This document shows, piece by piece, positions 23,581 to 30,780 of a DNA stretch of 35,008 nucleotides. The notes under the pieces were generated by a model. The model worked only from the letters and a program-made list of their open reading frames with translations. It was not told where the DNA came from and searched no databases. Origin of the DNA: CAYVUI01 sp964454745 (GTDB lineage: Bacteria; Planctomycetota; Phycisphaerae; Sedimentisphaerales; Anaerohalosphaeraceae); NCBI GenBank assembly GCA_964454745.1, contig CAYVUI010000036.1, positions 1 to 35,008 of the forward strand, in the 5' to 3' direction. The first letter of the stretch is position 1. Every line of letters starts with the position of its first letter. The position numbers were made by a program, and so were the translations under genes.

Positions 23581-24582
23581 TCACCACTGCGAGAGTTCGC
23601 CGGTCAGTTCTTCGACCAGGTCCTTCATCGTCACCATGCCCAGCACCCGGGTTCTCGCGGAGGGATGCGTGGTGACCAGCAGCACCTTTTCCTTACGCGA
23701 AACGAGAAACTCAATGGCCTCGATGACGGAAACGTCGAAGCATTTTCTCGATATCGGCTGGATCCAGGGCTTTAGATTTGTAATCGGCTCTTCGTGACTT
23801 AGGATCTCATACAAATCCACGAAGCCGATCAGGTCGTCCGGGTTATTTTCGTAGACGGGGATGCGGGTAAAGCCGTGCTCGGCAAGGAGGCCATGTAATT
23901 CTTCAGTGCCGGTTTCGATCGGAATGCGAATACATTTTTGTATCGGCGTCATGACCGAGAGGATCGGTATGGAAGGCATATTGATCAGGCGGGACATGAT
24001 ATTGTTCTGCACGGAACTTAGGATTCCTTCTTCGCGGCTCTCATGGAGGAACTGGTGGATCTGGCGGTGCCGCTGAGAACTCAAAAAGTCCTGTGCGGGG
24101 GGAGCCTTCAGCCATCGGGAACTGATATTGGAAATGCTTTTGAGCAGCCAGACCAGGCCGGAGTATTTACAGAGGATATGAAAACCGTGCAGTACCGGGG
24201 CAAAGACCGGCATGAGCAGGTCGCTTCGATAGTAGTAGATATTCTTGGGGATGACCTCGGAAAATATAAACAGCAGCGGGGTCATAATCAGGGTCGTCAG
24301 GGACTGGGCCTTGTTTTCGCTTTGCGTGGCCCTTAGCAGCAGCAGCGTTACGATGCTCGTGGATAAATAATTGACCAGGTTGTTGCCGATCAGGATCGAA
24401 AAGACCAGTCCTCGGCTGTCGAGCATGACCTTGTCGAGCAGGGCATAAAAGGTCTTTTTCTGTTCGATACCCAGGCGAAGCTTAAAACGGCTGAGGCGAT
24501 AGACCCCTGTCTCGGACCCGGAAAAAAAGCCGCCTGCGAGGATCAAAATCAATACGAGCAAAAGCTGAAGAAAGAGGCTCAT
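23581..24582 (-). CDS. CNNM/CorC-family membrane protein with CBS domains (short paralogue)
   Basis: A 333-residue protein. Residues about 1-190 form a DUF21/CNNM transmembrane domain with 'LILAGGFFSGSETGVYRLSR' and 'PLLFIFSEVIPKNIYYYRSD'. Residues about 205-330 are a CBS pair ('IPILSVMTPIQKCIRIPIE', 'TRIPVYENNPDDLIGFVDL', 'RVLGMVTMKDLVEELTGEL'). Family members are Mg2+ exporters or transporters regulated by adenine nucleotides. It lacks the C-terminal CorC_HlyC domain found in its neighbour. The start overlaps the neighbour's stop (ATGA), so the pair is likely coexpressed and may form a mixed dimer, which is inference. It meets dacB tail to tail with 38 bases between and no clear terminator. 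Confidence 0.9.
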   Translation of the reverse strand: MSLFLQLLLVLILILAGGFFSGSETGVYRLSRFKLRLGIEQKKTFYALLDKVMLDSRGLVFSILIGNNLVNYLSTSIVTLLLLRATQSENKAQSLTTLIMTPLLFIFSEVIPKNIYYYRSDLLMPVFAPVLHGFHILCKYSGLVWLLKSISNISSRWLKAPPAQDFLSSQRHRQIHQFLHESREEGILSSVQNNIMSRLINMPSIPILSVMTPIQKCIRIPIETGTEELHGLLAEHGFTRIPVYENNPDDLIGFVDLYEILSHEEPITNLKPWIQPISRKCFDVSVIEAIEFLVSRKEKVLLVTTHPSARTRVLGMVTMKDLVEELTGELSQW

Positions 24583-25886
24583 GTCCGGCCCTCCTTCTTC
24601 GCCGCCGAGGTCTCGGGGCTTAACGACAGCAGCAGGGTCATCACTCTTTTATTGGAAACATTTTCCACCGTAAGCGTCATATTCTTGATGGCCACTTTGT
24701 CACCGGATTTGGGTATTTTTCCGAGCCGGGCGGCGACATAGCCGGAAAGGGTGGCAAGCCTTTTCTGCTGATCGAGATCAATATCAAAGATTTCAGCCCA
24801 TTCATAAATCGGGGTATCCCCTGTCAGTCGATATTCGAGCGGGCCGATCTGCTCAACATCCTGCTGCTGGGAGGGGTCAATGGGGCTGAGCATCTCGAAG
24901 ATGATACTTTCAAGGGTTACCATTCCCTCGATTCCGCCGTATTCATTGACGACAATGGCCATGTCTGCCGGTTTGGTTCTGAAAAACTCAAGCAGCGATT
25001 CAACCGACTTTTGCTCCGGAACAAAATTGACCGGTTCGAGGAGCTGTTCCACGGGCGTGTTCGGCTCGAGGATGAGCTTTCGCAGAGACAGTGCCCCGCT
25101 GATTTTGTCCGGGTCTCGATCGTAAACCGCGATGGAGGTCAAATCCGCCCGGCGAATCGCGCTGATGATGCTCTCTCTTGGTTCACGGATATCCATAATC
25201 GGGATATCCACGCGAGGGACCATGACGTGGCGAACCTTTAATAATCCCAGCTCGATGACCTGAGCGAGAAGCTGATTTTGCTTTTCGCCGATCAGGCCCT
25301 GCTGGCGGGAGGCCTCGATGAGCAGTTTGAACTGCTGGCCGGTGAGCTGCCCTTGCTTTGCGTCCCGCATGGATTTGCTAAAGGGTGTCACCCCGGCGAA
25401 CAAACGCAGGCCCGGTTCAATGATCAGCCAGTCGAAAATTGTCAGCAGGGGGGCCAGGATTTTCATACAGACCAGGCAAACGGGGGCGGCATACACCGAA
25501 TAATTCTGTGAAAAGGAATACGCGACTGATTTGGGCAGCATTTCGCCCAACAGAACAAGCAGGCTGAATATGATAACGGTACAGACCGCGGCAGGACCGG
25601 GGCCAAAGGTCGAATTGATATTAAGCGTCAGGATACTTGACAAGGCAAAATACAAAACGTTAACCGCCATGTTGGCAAAAAGCAGGCTGGTCAGGAGACG
25701 TTTCGGCGATAAGAGCATGTCGGCCGCCACCCGGTGTAACGGAATCCGGGAATTTTTCATAGACTGGATCTGGCGATGAGAAAGGTTGAAAAACGCCGTT
25801 TCCGAGCCGGAAAAAAAAGCCGAGAGTATCAGCAGAACCACCATCAGTATGATCTGCCAGAGATTTTGAAGCCAGAAGTTGAGCAT
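24579..25886 (-). CDS. CNNM/CorC-family membrane protein with CBS and CorC_HlyC domains (long paralogue)
   Basis: A 435-residue protein. The DUF21 domain is at about residues 5-195 ('LILSAFFSGSETAFFNLSHR', 'LLVLLGEMLPKSVAYSFSQN'). The CBS pair is at about 205-335 ('RHVMVPRVDIPIMDIREPRE', 'ADMAIVVNEYGGIEGMVTLE'). The C-terminal CorC_HlyC domain is at about 345-425 ('EYRLTGDTPIYEWAEIF'). This is the complete CorC/YfjD-like layout associated with Mg2+/Co2+ efflux or resistance. It overlaps the short paralogue by four bases and starts 13 bases after the histidine kinase stop, so kinase, long and short paralogues may be one operon. The transported ion is not evident from sequence. Confidence 0.92.
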   Translation of the reverse strand: MLNFWLQNLWQIILMVVLLILSAFFSGSETAFFNLSHRQIQSMKNSRIPLHRVAADMLLSPKRLLTSLLFANMAVNVLYFALSSILTLNINSTFGPGPAAVCTVIIFSLLVLLGEMLPKSVAYSFSQNYSVYAAPVCLVCMKILAPLLTIFDWLIIEPGLRLFAGVTPFSKSMRDAKQGQLTGQQFKLLIEASRQQGLIGEKQNQLLAQVIELGLLKVRHVMVPRVDIPIMDIREPRESIISAIRRADLTSIAVYDRDPDKISGALSLRKLILEPNTPVEQLLEPVNFVPEQKSVESLLEFFRTKPADMAIVVNEYGGIEGMVTLESIIFEMLSPIDPSQQQDVEQIGPLEYRLTGDTPIYEWAEIFDIDLDQQKRLATLSGYVAARLGKIPKSGDKVAIKNMTLTVENVSNKRVMTLLLSLSPETSAAKKEGRT

Positions 25887-25899
25887 GCTGCACGCAAAT

Positions 25900-26853
25900 T
25901 CAGTCTTGAGACAGCGGGATGGAAATGATGAAGGTCGTGCCCCATTTTTCGACGGATTCGATCTGAATTTCGCCTTGATGTTCGTCGATGATCCGCTTGC
26001 AGTAGGCCAGGCCGAGCCCGGAACCGAACGTTTCGGTATTGTCCTTGGTCGAATAGAAGGGATCGAATATATGGGGCAGGTCTTCAGCGGAAATGCCGCA
26101 GCCGGTATCGGAGATCTTCAGCTCGACGCGGTCGTCACGTTTTTGAGCCGTAAATGTCAGGGTTCCGGGGGCATTGACCATCGCCTGTCTCGCGTTTAAA
26201 ATCATATTCATAAGTACCTGTTGAAAAGCGACCGCATCTACTACTATATCGAGGTTGGGGTCAATATCAATGATGACTTTGATGCGGTCTTTTGAAAAAT
26301 CGCGAGCCAGGGAGGTAAATGTGTTTTCGATCAGGAATTTGAGCTTGTGGGGCATTTTTTTGCGATCGCTTCCACGGGCGATCTCAAGGACGGAACGGGC
26401 GATATCGGATGCCTTTAGCGCATTGTTGACAATCTTGTCGAGTGCCTTCTGGGCCAGTTGGGCGTCCTCGGGGTTGGCCTGGGCCAGTTGGGCGTAGTTG
26501 AGCACCGGGGTCAGAACGTTGTTGAGCTCATGAGCGATCATAGCGGCAGCCAAGCCGAGATTGGCCAGGGGTTCAAGTTTATGGACTTTTTTGTTCAGTT
26601 TTTCGATGTGCTGATGCTGACGCTGGACATTTTGATGTATATTTCGTCGTTTTTCGAGAATCTTGCCCAAAATGCTTCTCCTGGTCGAATTTTCAAGATA
26701 TAATATGTCAGCATGGAAAATCGGGTATTTTCCCGTTGTTTTATCGACAAGCTCACGGAAAAACCTTAAAAAACGGTCCGGTAATCGCCTGTACTGAATA
26801 TTTGGTGGTTTGTCCAGATAAAAGGAGGCATCAATGGACTTCTCGTTAATCAC
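25900..26853 (-). CDS. Soluble sensor histidine kinase
   Basis: A 317-residue kinase without membrane segments. A coiled coil (about 64-93) leads to the H-box 'AAAMIAHELNNVLTPVLNY' (H108). The ATPase domain has N-box 'MNMILNARQAM' (N216, N220), G1 'SDTGCGIS', F-box 'FDPFYSTK' and G2 'GSGLGLAYCKRIID'. The C-terminus has no receiver. The longest frame starts at a GTG (26853) with no ribosome-binding site and would overlap the divergent small gene by 20 bases. A TTG at 26670 with AGGAG seven bases upstream is a serious alternative and gives 256 residues. The response regulator at 27196 is the obvious candidate partner. The CNNM genes lie 13 bases downstream. Confidence 0.9.
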   Translation of the reverse strand: MINEKSIDASFYLDKPPNIQYRRLPDRFLRFFRELVDKTTGKYPIFHADILYLENSTRRSILGKILEKRRNIHQNVQRQHQHIEKLNKKVHKLEPLANLGLAAAMIAHELNNVLTPVLNYAQLAQANPEDAQLAQKALDKIVNNALKASDIARSVLEIARGSDRKKMPHKLKFLIENTFTSLARDFSKDRIKVIIDIDPNLDIVVDAVAFQQVLMNMILNARQAMVNAPGTLTFTAQKRDDRVELKISDTGCGISAEDLPHIFDPFYSTKDNTETFGSGLGLAYCKRIIDEHQGEIQIESVEKWGTTFIISIPLSQD

Positions 26854-27085
26854 AGAGGAAATTACGGAAATCCTGGCTCAGCATGGGATTGAAATCCGCC
26901 ATGAATCGCTGGGAGGTGAAGGCGGCGGGCTCTGTCGATTGAAGAATAAAACGGTCTTTTTTGTCGACTCGCAGGGCTCGGGCCGGGAACAAGCCCGGCA
27001 ATGCGCCCGGGCACTTCGGGAGATTGTGGACATTGATTCAATTTATTTAAAGCCCGTGGTACGTGAATTTGTCGAGGAATGCTGA
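26834..27085 (+). CDS. Small conserved-looking hypothetical protein
   Basis: An 83-residue soluble protein with a very strong AAAGGAGG site before its ATG. It runs 'MDFSLITEEITEILAQHGIE', a glycine-rich 'SLGGEGGGLCRLKNKTVFFV', 'DSQGSGREQARQCARALREI' and a final 'DIDSIYLKPVVREFVEEC'. I do not recognise the family. The fold looks alpha/beta, with a small Cys-containing loop and a C-terminal Cys. A weak promoter, TCGACA, 17 bases, TAAAAA (26744-26772), lies upstream. It stands between a histidine kinase (divergent) and a response regulator (downstream), so a signalling accessory role is possible but unproven. Confidence 0.75.
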   Translation: MDFSLITEEITEILAQHGIEIRHESLGGEGGGLCRLKNKTVFFVDSQGSGREQARQCARALREIVDIDSIYLKPVVREFVEEC

Positions 27086-27098
27086 GTCAATTGTGAAA

Positions 27099-27126
27099 TT
27101 GACACGGTAAACGAATGTGGTAAAAT
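27099..27126 (+). promoter_or_regulatory. Sigma-70-type promoter of the response regulator gene
   Basis: A perfect TTGACA (27099-27104), a 16-base spacer and TAAAAT (27121-27126) predict a start near 27133 and a leader of about 63 bases ending in a GGAG ribosome-binding site. The regulator can therefore be transcribed separately from the small upstream gene. Confidence 0.65.
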
Positions 27127-27195
27127 GTGTTTTTGATTGTAAAAGAATGCCCGCTGAATACGGCAGGGCAAATTTATTGATAACAGGAGACGGTT

Positions 27196-27660
27196 ATGAA
27201 TCAGTTAGACCCTCAGCAGGAATCCAAAGTTCTGGTCGTGGACGATAATGAGCAGAACCTGGAATTGATCCTTGCTTACCTTGAAGACCTTGATTGCCAG
27301 ACCCTGCCGGCAGGGGGCGGCCATGAGGCACTGGAGCTGGTTCGTACCGAATCGCCGGATTTGATCCTCCTGGATGTCATGATGCCCAAAATCAGCGGTT
27401 TTGAGGTTTGCCGGCGGCTGAAAAATGACCCCGCGACCAGCCATATCCCTATTATCATGGTTACGGCCCTGAATGAAATGGGTGATATCGAGCGGGCGAT
27501 TGACGCGGGAACGGATGATTTTCTCAGTAAACCGGTCAATAAACTGGAGCTTTTGACTCGTGTCAAGACCATGCTTAAACTCAAGCATCTTACCGATCAG
27601 CTCGAACGGACGCTGGCCTATCTCAGCGAGGTGGAATCCCAGATCGGCACACAAAAGTAA
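27196..27660 (+). CDS. Single-domain response regulator (PleD-like receiver)
   Basis: A 154-residue receiver with no output domain. The acidic pocket is 'VLVVDDNEQN' (D16, D17), the phosphoacceptor D60 lies in 'LILLDVMMPKISGFEVC', followed by T90 in 'IIMVTALNE' and K112 in 'DFLSKPVNKLELLTRVK'. The last ~25 residues form a helical tail ('LKHLTDQLERTLAYLSEVES') like those leading into GGDEF or kinase modules, but here the protein ends. It probably works by protein contact, for example with the kinase at 25900 or the TPR protein at 27978. The ribosome-binding site is ACAGGAG. The 317-base spacer that follows is unusually structured. Confidence 0.93.
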   Translation: MNQLDPQQESKVLVVDDNEQNLELILAYLEDLDCQTLPAGGGHEALELVRTESPDLILLDVMMPKISGFEVCRRLKNDPATSHIPIIMVTALNEMGDIERAIDAGTDDFLSKPVNKLELLTRVKTMLKLKHLTDQLERTLAYLSEVESQIGTQK

Positions 27661-27766
27661 GGGTGCCTCTAAAGCATTTTTCCGGGCGACTTTTACTTCG
27701 ACCAGGCACGTCCGATAACATTTCGATTCTCAGTACCGCAGCAGGGGGGTAGGAAATCTCCGTAAA

Positions 27767-27788
27767 AATGTGCGCGAAAGCGGACATT
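27767..27788 (+). other. GAAA-tetraloop hairpin
   Basis: AATGT pairs with ACATT (27767-27771 with 27784-27788), then after one G-G mismatch CGC pairs with GCG (27773-27775 with 27780-27782) around the loop GAAA. GNRA loops of this type are common in structured RNAs and often dock into receptors. Confidence 0.5.
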
Positions 27789-27804
27789 ATCGCCCGTCAA
27801 ATAC

Positions 27805-27846
27805 AACCTTAACCGTTACAGACATCACAGATGTTGAGGTTAGGTT
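27805..27846 (+). other. Long bulged hairpin in the RR-TPR spacer
   Basis: AACCTTAACC (27805-27814) pairs with GGTTAGGTT (27838-27846) through nine pairs and one bulged U. Inside it CA-G-ACATC (27819-27826) pairs with GATGTTG (27830-27836) around the loop ACA, with one bulged G. The 42-base element has 16 possible pairs, hard to explain as an accident, but lacks a U-tract and so is not an intrinsic terminator. Confidence 0.55.
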
Positions 27847-27889
27847 AGAAAAAGGTGCCTAAGGCCTCCAAAAGGGCGAAAAGTGGTTC

Positions 27890-27903
27890 AAGAGGGCCCT
27901 CTT
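27890..27903. promoter_or_regulatory. Perfect 14-bp palindrome upstream of the TPR gene
   Basis: AAGAGGGCCCTCTT is a perfect palindrome about 75 bases before the TPR start. It could be an operator for a dimeric regulator; as RNA it could only form a tight hairpin with most of the centre unpaired. Confidence 0.35.
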
Positions 27904-27977
27904 CAGGGTCGATATCTTACGTGCCTAAACCATAAAGCGAACCGTAAAGCTTCTATTTGTTGGTGGAGCACGATTAG

Positions 27978-29588
27978 ATGAATAAACTTCTTGAGATCTT
28001 CGGCAGGGCGATATCAATCGATACTGCCGATCTTTTGTGGCACTGGCTCAATGCTGTAGTACCCAGTATATGGCCCGATCAGGATCAACCCAATGAGTTG
28101 TGTGAAGCAATTGAATTGATGGGAAATATGGACCTCGAAAAGGCCCATGAAAAGCTGAAATTCTACCTTTTTGAGAATCCTGAGTGTACGTGCGGACGTA
28201 TGGCTGCGACGGCAATCTGCCTGCATGAAAATGACATGGATCAGGCGATCGAGCAGCTGCAATCCATCTATATGCGCGAACCGAGCAATACCATGGCGCT
28301 GTATGCCCTTGGATATTGCTATGAGCGGAAAGGCAATTGCGCGCAGGCCGTAGATTTTTACCAGGACTGTTTGAAATTCAAGAGCCATTTGCAGCTCCCA
28401 AGGCAGCGCCTGGCGGCGTTGTACTTTAAGGGCGGTCAGCTCGAACGGACGATTAAGGAATACGAACTGCTGACGACGGAGCATCCGGAAGATATTACGT
28501 CTTTTGTGCTGCTTGGGTACCTGTACCTGGCCGGGGGCGATTATGAGAACGCCATGGAAAGCTTCAATACGGCGATTGTGGCGCATCCGGATAATTTCCA
28601 GGATGATAACCACGAGGACGAGGTCGAGCAGTGGATCAATGACGGGCTGTTTGAGAAGGCGATTGAACATGTGCAGGGCCTGATCGAACAGGTCGGAGAA
28701 ATGCCGGACCTGGATGTACGCATGGCGGATATTTTAAGCCGAGCGGGGCGACCTGCGGAGGCGATCTGCTACTATGAGAACGCCCTGCGGAACCAGCCGA
28801 ATTATCTCGAAGCGACGATTAAGCTGGGTACGCATTATCTGCGGTTCGGCAAGCAGGAGCTTGCGGCTCGTCAGTTTAATAAGGCAATGGAAATTAACGA
28901 TGAGATCGTGGATTCGTATATCGGGCTGGCGGTATCGCAGGATCGAGACGGAGAAAGCGAAGATGGGTATTCGACGCTTTCGCTGGCCGCTGCAATCCAG
29001 CAAAACAGTACCGTCCTGTTTTCACAGACGGCTATGCTGCATATCGAAAACGCCTTGAAGGAACTGAATACCGAACAATCCGAAGAGGAACGCAAGACGC
29101 CGGAACAGTTGATGGAAGAGATTATCAAGGCCCATCAGCTTCAGATTGCCAATACGCCCAAGAGCCCGGATATTTATTACAAGTACGGTATTTTGATGAT
29201 GATTACGGGCAATTTTGAAGAGGCGGTCGAGGCATTTGAGAATTCGCTGCGGATTAACGCGACCCATCATCGTGTACGGTGCAAACTGGCATTGTGTCTG
29301 TACGAAATGGGCCAGCCAAAGATGGCGATGGATAAATTCAATGAAGTGGAGGATCTGGACCCTGAGACTCTTGCAATTCATTACCGTACGGCGGTTCTGT
29401 ATTGTGATCGTCGGAAATTTGCCGAAGCACTGATGCAGCTTGAAAATACAATGCGGGAAAACTTTACCGAGCCCGACGCGATTGTGAACATCGAAGTGGT
29501 GCTGGAAAATTTAGGGCTGCTGGACAGGTCGGCGACAACGTGGGACCGCCTGACGGAAACGGCCCGCAACAGCCTGCACGCATCGTAA
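27978..29588 (+). CDS. Large TPR-repeat protein
   Basis: A 536-residue cytoplasmic protein with no signal peptide or membrane segment. It is built largely of TPR units, for example 'NTMALYALGYCYERKGNCAQ', 'TSFVLLGYLYLAGGDYENAM', 'EAICYYENALRNQPNYLEAT' and 'PDIYYKYGILMMITGNFEEA'. A short acidic linker (about residues 205-215) and a non-TPR segment rich in Glu/Gln (about 355-385) split the array. TPRs bind other proteins; no enzyme domain is seen. A GGTGGAG site lies about 11 bases before the ATG. It follows the single-domain regulator and the structured spacer and ends in two terminators, so it closes the transcription unit. Confidence 0.88.
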   Translation: MNKLLEIFGRAISIDTADLLWHWLNAVVPSIWPDQDQPNELCEAIELMGNMDLEKAHEKLKFYLFENPECTCGRMAATAICLHENDMDQAIEQLQSIYMREPSNTMALYALGYCYERKGNCAQAVDFYQDCLKFKSHLQLPRQRLAALYFKGGQLERTIKEYELLTTEHPEDITSFVLLGYLYLAGGDYENAMESFNTAIVAHPDNFQDDNHEDEVEQWINDGLFEKAIEHVQGLIEQVGEMPDLDVRMADILSRAGRPAEAICYYENALRNQPNYLEATIKLGTHYLRFGKQELAARQFNKAMEINDEIVDSYIGLAVSQDRDGESEDGYSTLSLAAAIQQNSTVLFSQTAMLHIENALKELNTEQSEEERKTPEQLMEEIIKAHQLQIANTPKSPDIYYKYGILMMITGNFEEAVEAFENSLRINATHHRVRCKLALCLYEMGQPKMAMDKFNEVEDLDPETLAIHYRTAVLYCDRRKFAEALMQLENTMRENFTEPDAIVNIEVVLENLGLLDRSATTWDRLTETARNSLHAS

Positions 29589-29613
29589 AGATTACAAATC
29601 CCCATACCTTTTC

Positions 29614-29639
29614 AGCCCGGTGATGAGCCGGGCTTTTTT
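29614..29639 (+). terminator. Intrinsic terminator of the TPR gene
   Basis: AGCCCGG (29614-29620) and CCGGGCT (29628-29634) form a perfect 7-bp GC-rich stem around a 7-base loop, followed by a run of six T residues, 26 bases after the TPR stop codon. Confidence 0.9.
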
Positions 29640-29651
29640 ATTGCAGCCATT

Positions 29652-29672
29652 GGCTTGCCCGGCAAGCCTTTT
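29652..29672 (+). terminator. Second hairpin terminator behind the TPR gene
   Basis: GGCTTGC (29652-29658) and GCAAGCC (29662-29668) form a perfect 7-bp stem with a 3-base loop, followed by TTTT. It stands 12 bases after the first terminator and may act as a backup. The remaining spacer to 29876 holds only a further small hairpin, TGCATTC/GAATGCA (29780-29796), without a U-tract. Confidence 0.6.
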
Positions 29673-29876
29673 ACATGCCGTATGTTTCGTAAGGCTATAT
29701 ATAGACGTCATTTACAAATGTATTGACCCGGAAACAAAATTTTGGCCCGCCCTACTACGTCCCATAATATATGTTATGTTGCATTCAGGGAATGCAGGAA
29801 TCTACTGTTTAGGCTGACAAATGGGTATTGGTCAGATCTGTGGAATTTCCCGTATTTGATGCCGACCTGACAGGCT

Positions 29877-30734
29877 TTAGAAGCTAAACGGATCGACCTT
29901 GTTTTCGCTCAGGGCCTTGGGCGGGCCGAGGATTTCAGAAAAGACGATGGCTGCCCGGAGATTTTGAGGCGATTTGAGACTTCGAACTGCGCCGGCAACA
30001 TCCGATGGAATTGACGGCTGTTCATCCGGGATTGCCGCCCTTTTTATGCCCTCGGATTTTTGGCGCGAGGCGGCGTGCTGTTTTTGGATCTTCTGGGCCC
30101 GGAGCATTTGGGCTCGCTTTTGTTTTTCTCGGCGGGCCTTTTCGATCCTTGCACGTTTGAGCTCGATCAAACGCTGGCGTTCGAGGAGTTTGGCCTGGGC
30201 CTGCTGTTTTTGCCTCTCGATCCAGCTATTTCCCGTTGACTGGGAGGCTTGTGAGGATGATCTCTGATGGTCGGATATTCTTTTTTGATCGGAGGCTTTT
30301 TGGGGGCCTAAGGAAACTTCTCGAGGCCCGGGAACACGCTGTTTAATGGATCCATGTTGTCCAGAAGCAGGTGCGGCTTTGCGGGCGGGCGTTTGACCCT
30401 GGGCATACTTGGCATACGGCAGTGTCGATGCCCGGGCAGCGGAGGCACTGGTTGACTGCTGGGGCCTTTCTATGGGTTTGTAGCGTTTCTGCTGTTCTTG
30501 CTGGGCGAGATTATGCTTTTTATATTGCTGGGCATCGCCGACAACCTGCCAGCCGTCTTCTTTTTTGGCCTCTTTTTTGGGAGCCGTATAATAATCTTTG
30601 CCTTCCCGGAATTTTTTAATTATTGAGCTGACGACAGAAATAACGATAAAGACCAGGAAAATCAGCAATTCCGGCCAGCCGCCGTTGTCACTGTCGGCTA
30701 TAAATGATCCGATTTTTCTAAATAATTCAGGCAT
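29877..30734 (-). CDS. Single-pass membrane protein with basic coiled coil and conserved C-terminal tail
   Basis: A 285-residue protein. One membrane segment lies at about 20-40 ('WPELLIFLVFIVISVVSSII'). A long Gln/Ser/Lys-rich disordered stretch and a highly charged helix (about 170-225, 'LLERQRLIELKRARIEKARR') follow. The C-terminus is 'NLRAAIVFSEILGPPKALSE'. I recall 'SEILGPPKAL'-type tails in uncharacterised planctomycete proteins, but have not checked this. It has an AAAGGG site and follows floA by 46 bases, so it is probably the last gene of the nfeD-nfeD-floA operon. Function is unknown; a membrane-domain or scaffold role would fit the neighbours. Confidence 0.75.
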   Translation of the reverse strand: MPELFRKIGSFIADSDNGGWPELLIFLVFIVISVVSSIIKKFREGKDYYTAPKKEAKKEDGWQVVGDAQQYKKHNLAQQEQQKRYKPIERPQQSTSASAARASTLPYAKYAQGQTPARKAAPASGQHGSIKQRVPGPREVSLGPQKASDQKRISDHQRSSSQASQSTGNSWIERQKQQAQAKLLERQRLIELKRARIEKARREKQKRAQMLRAQKIQKQHAASRQKSEGIKRAAIPDEQPSIPSDVAGAVRSLKSPQNLRAAIVFSEILGPPKALSENKVDPFSF

Positions 30735-30780
30735 ATTTCCCTTTTCCAGTTATTTAAACGCCCTGCCGGGAATTTTAGAT

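Larger units (their letters stand above)
27661..27977 (+). ncRNA. Structured intergenic region, possible 5' leader of the TPR gene
   Basis: There is no coding frame in these 317 bases. They hold several RNA-like structures in a row: GTGCCT/AGGCAC (27663-27668 with 27704-27709), a GAAA-capped hairpin (27767-27788), a long bulged hairpin (27805-27846) and a 14-bp palindrome (27890-27903). GTGCCT also recurs as a direct repeat at 27663, 27855 and 27921. A weak promoter, TTTACT, 16 bases, GATAAC (27692-27719), could start an RNA. There is no intrinsic terminator before the TPR gene, so a cis-acting leader is likelier than a free small RNA. I matched it to no known riboswitch. Confidence 0.35.

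Noticed and set aside
27761..27980. c-di-GMP riboswitch or tRNA in the RR-TPR spacer
   Set aside because: A GAAA loop and a GGTTCAAG string invite the idea, but the conserved c-di-GMP-I core strings and a tRNA cloverleaf with acceptor stem are both absent.
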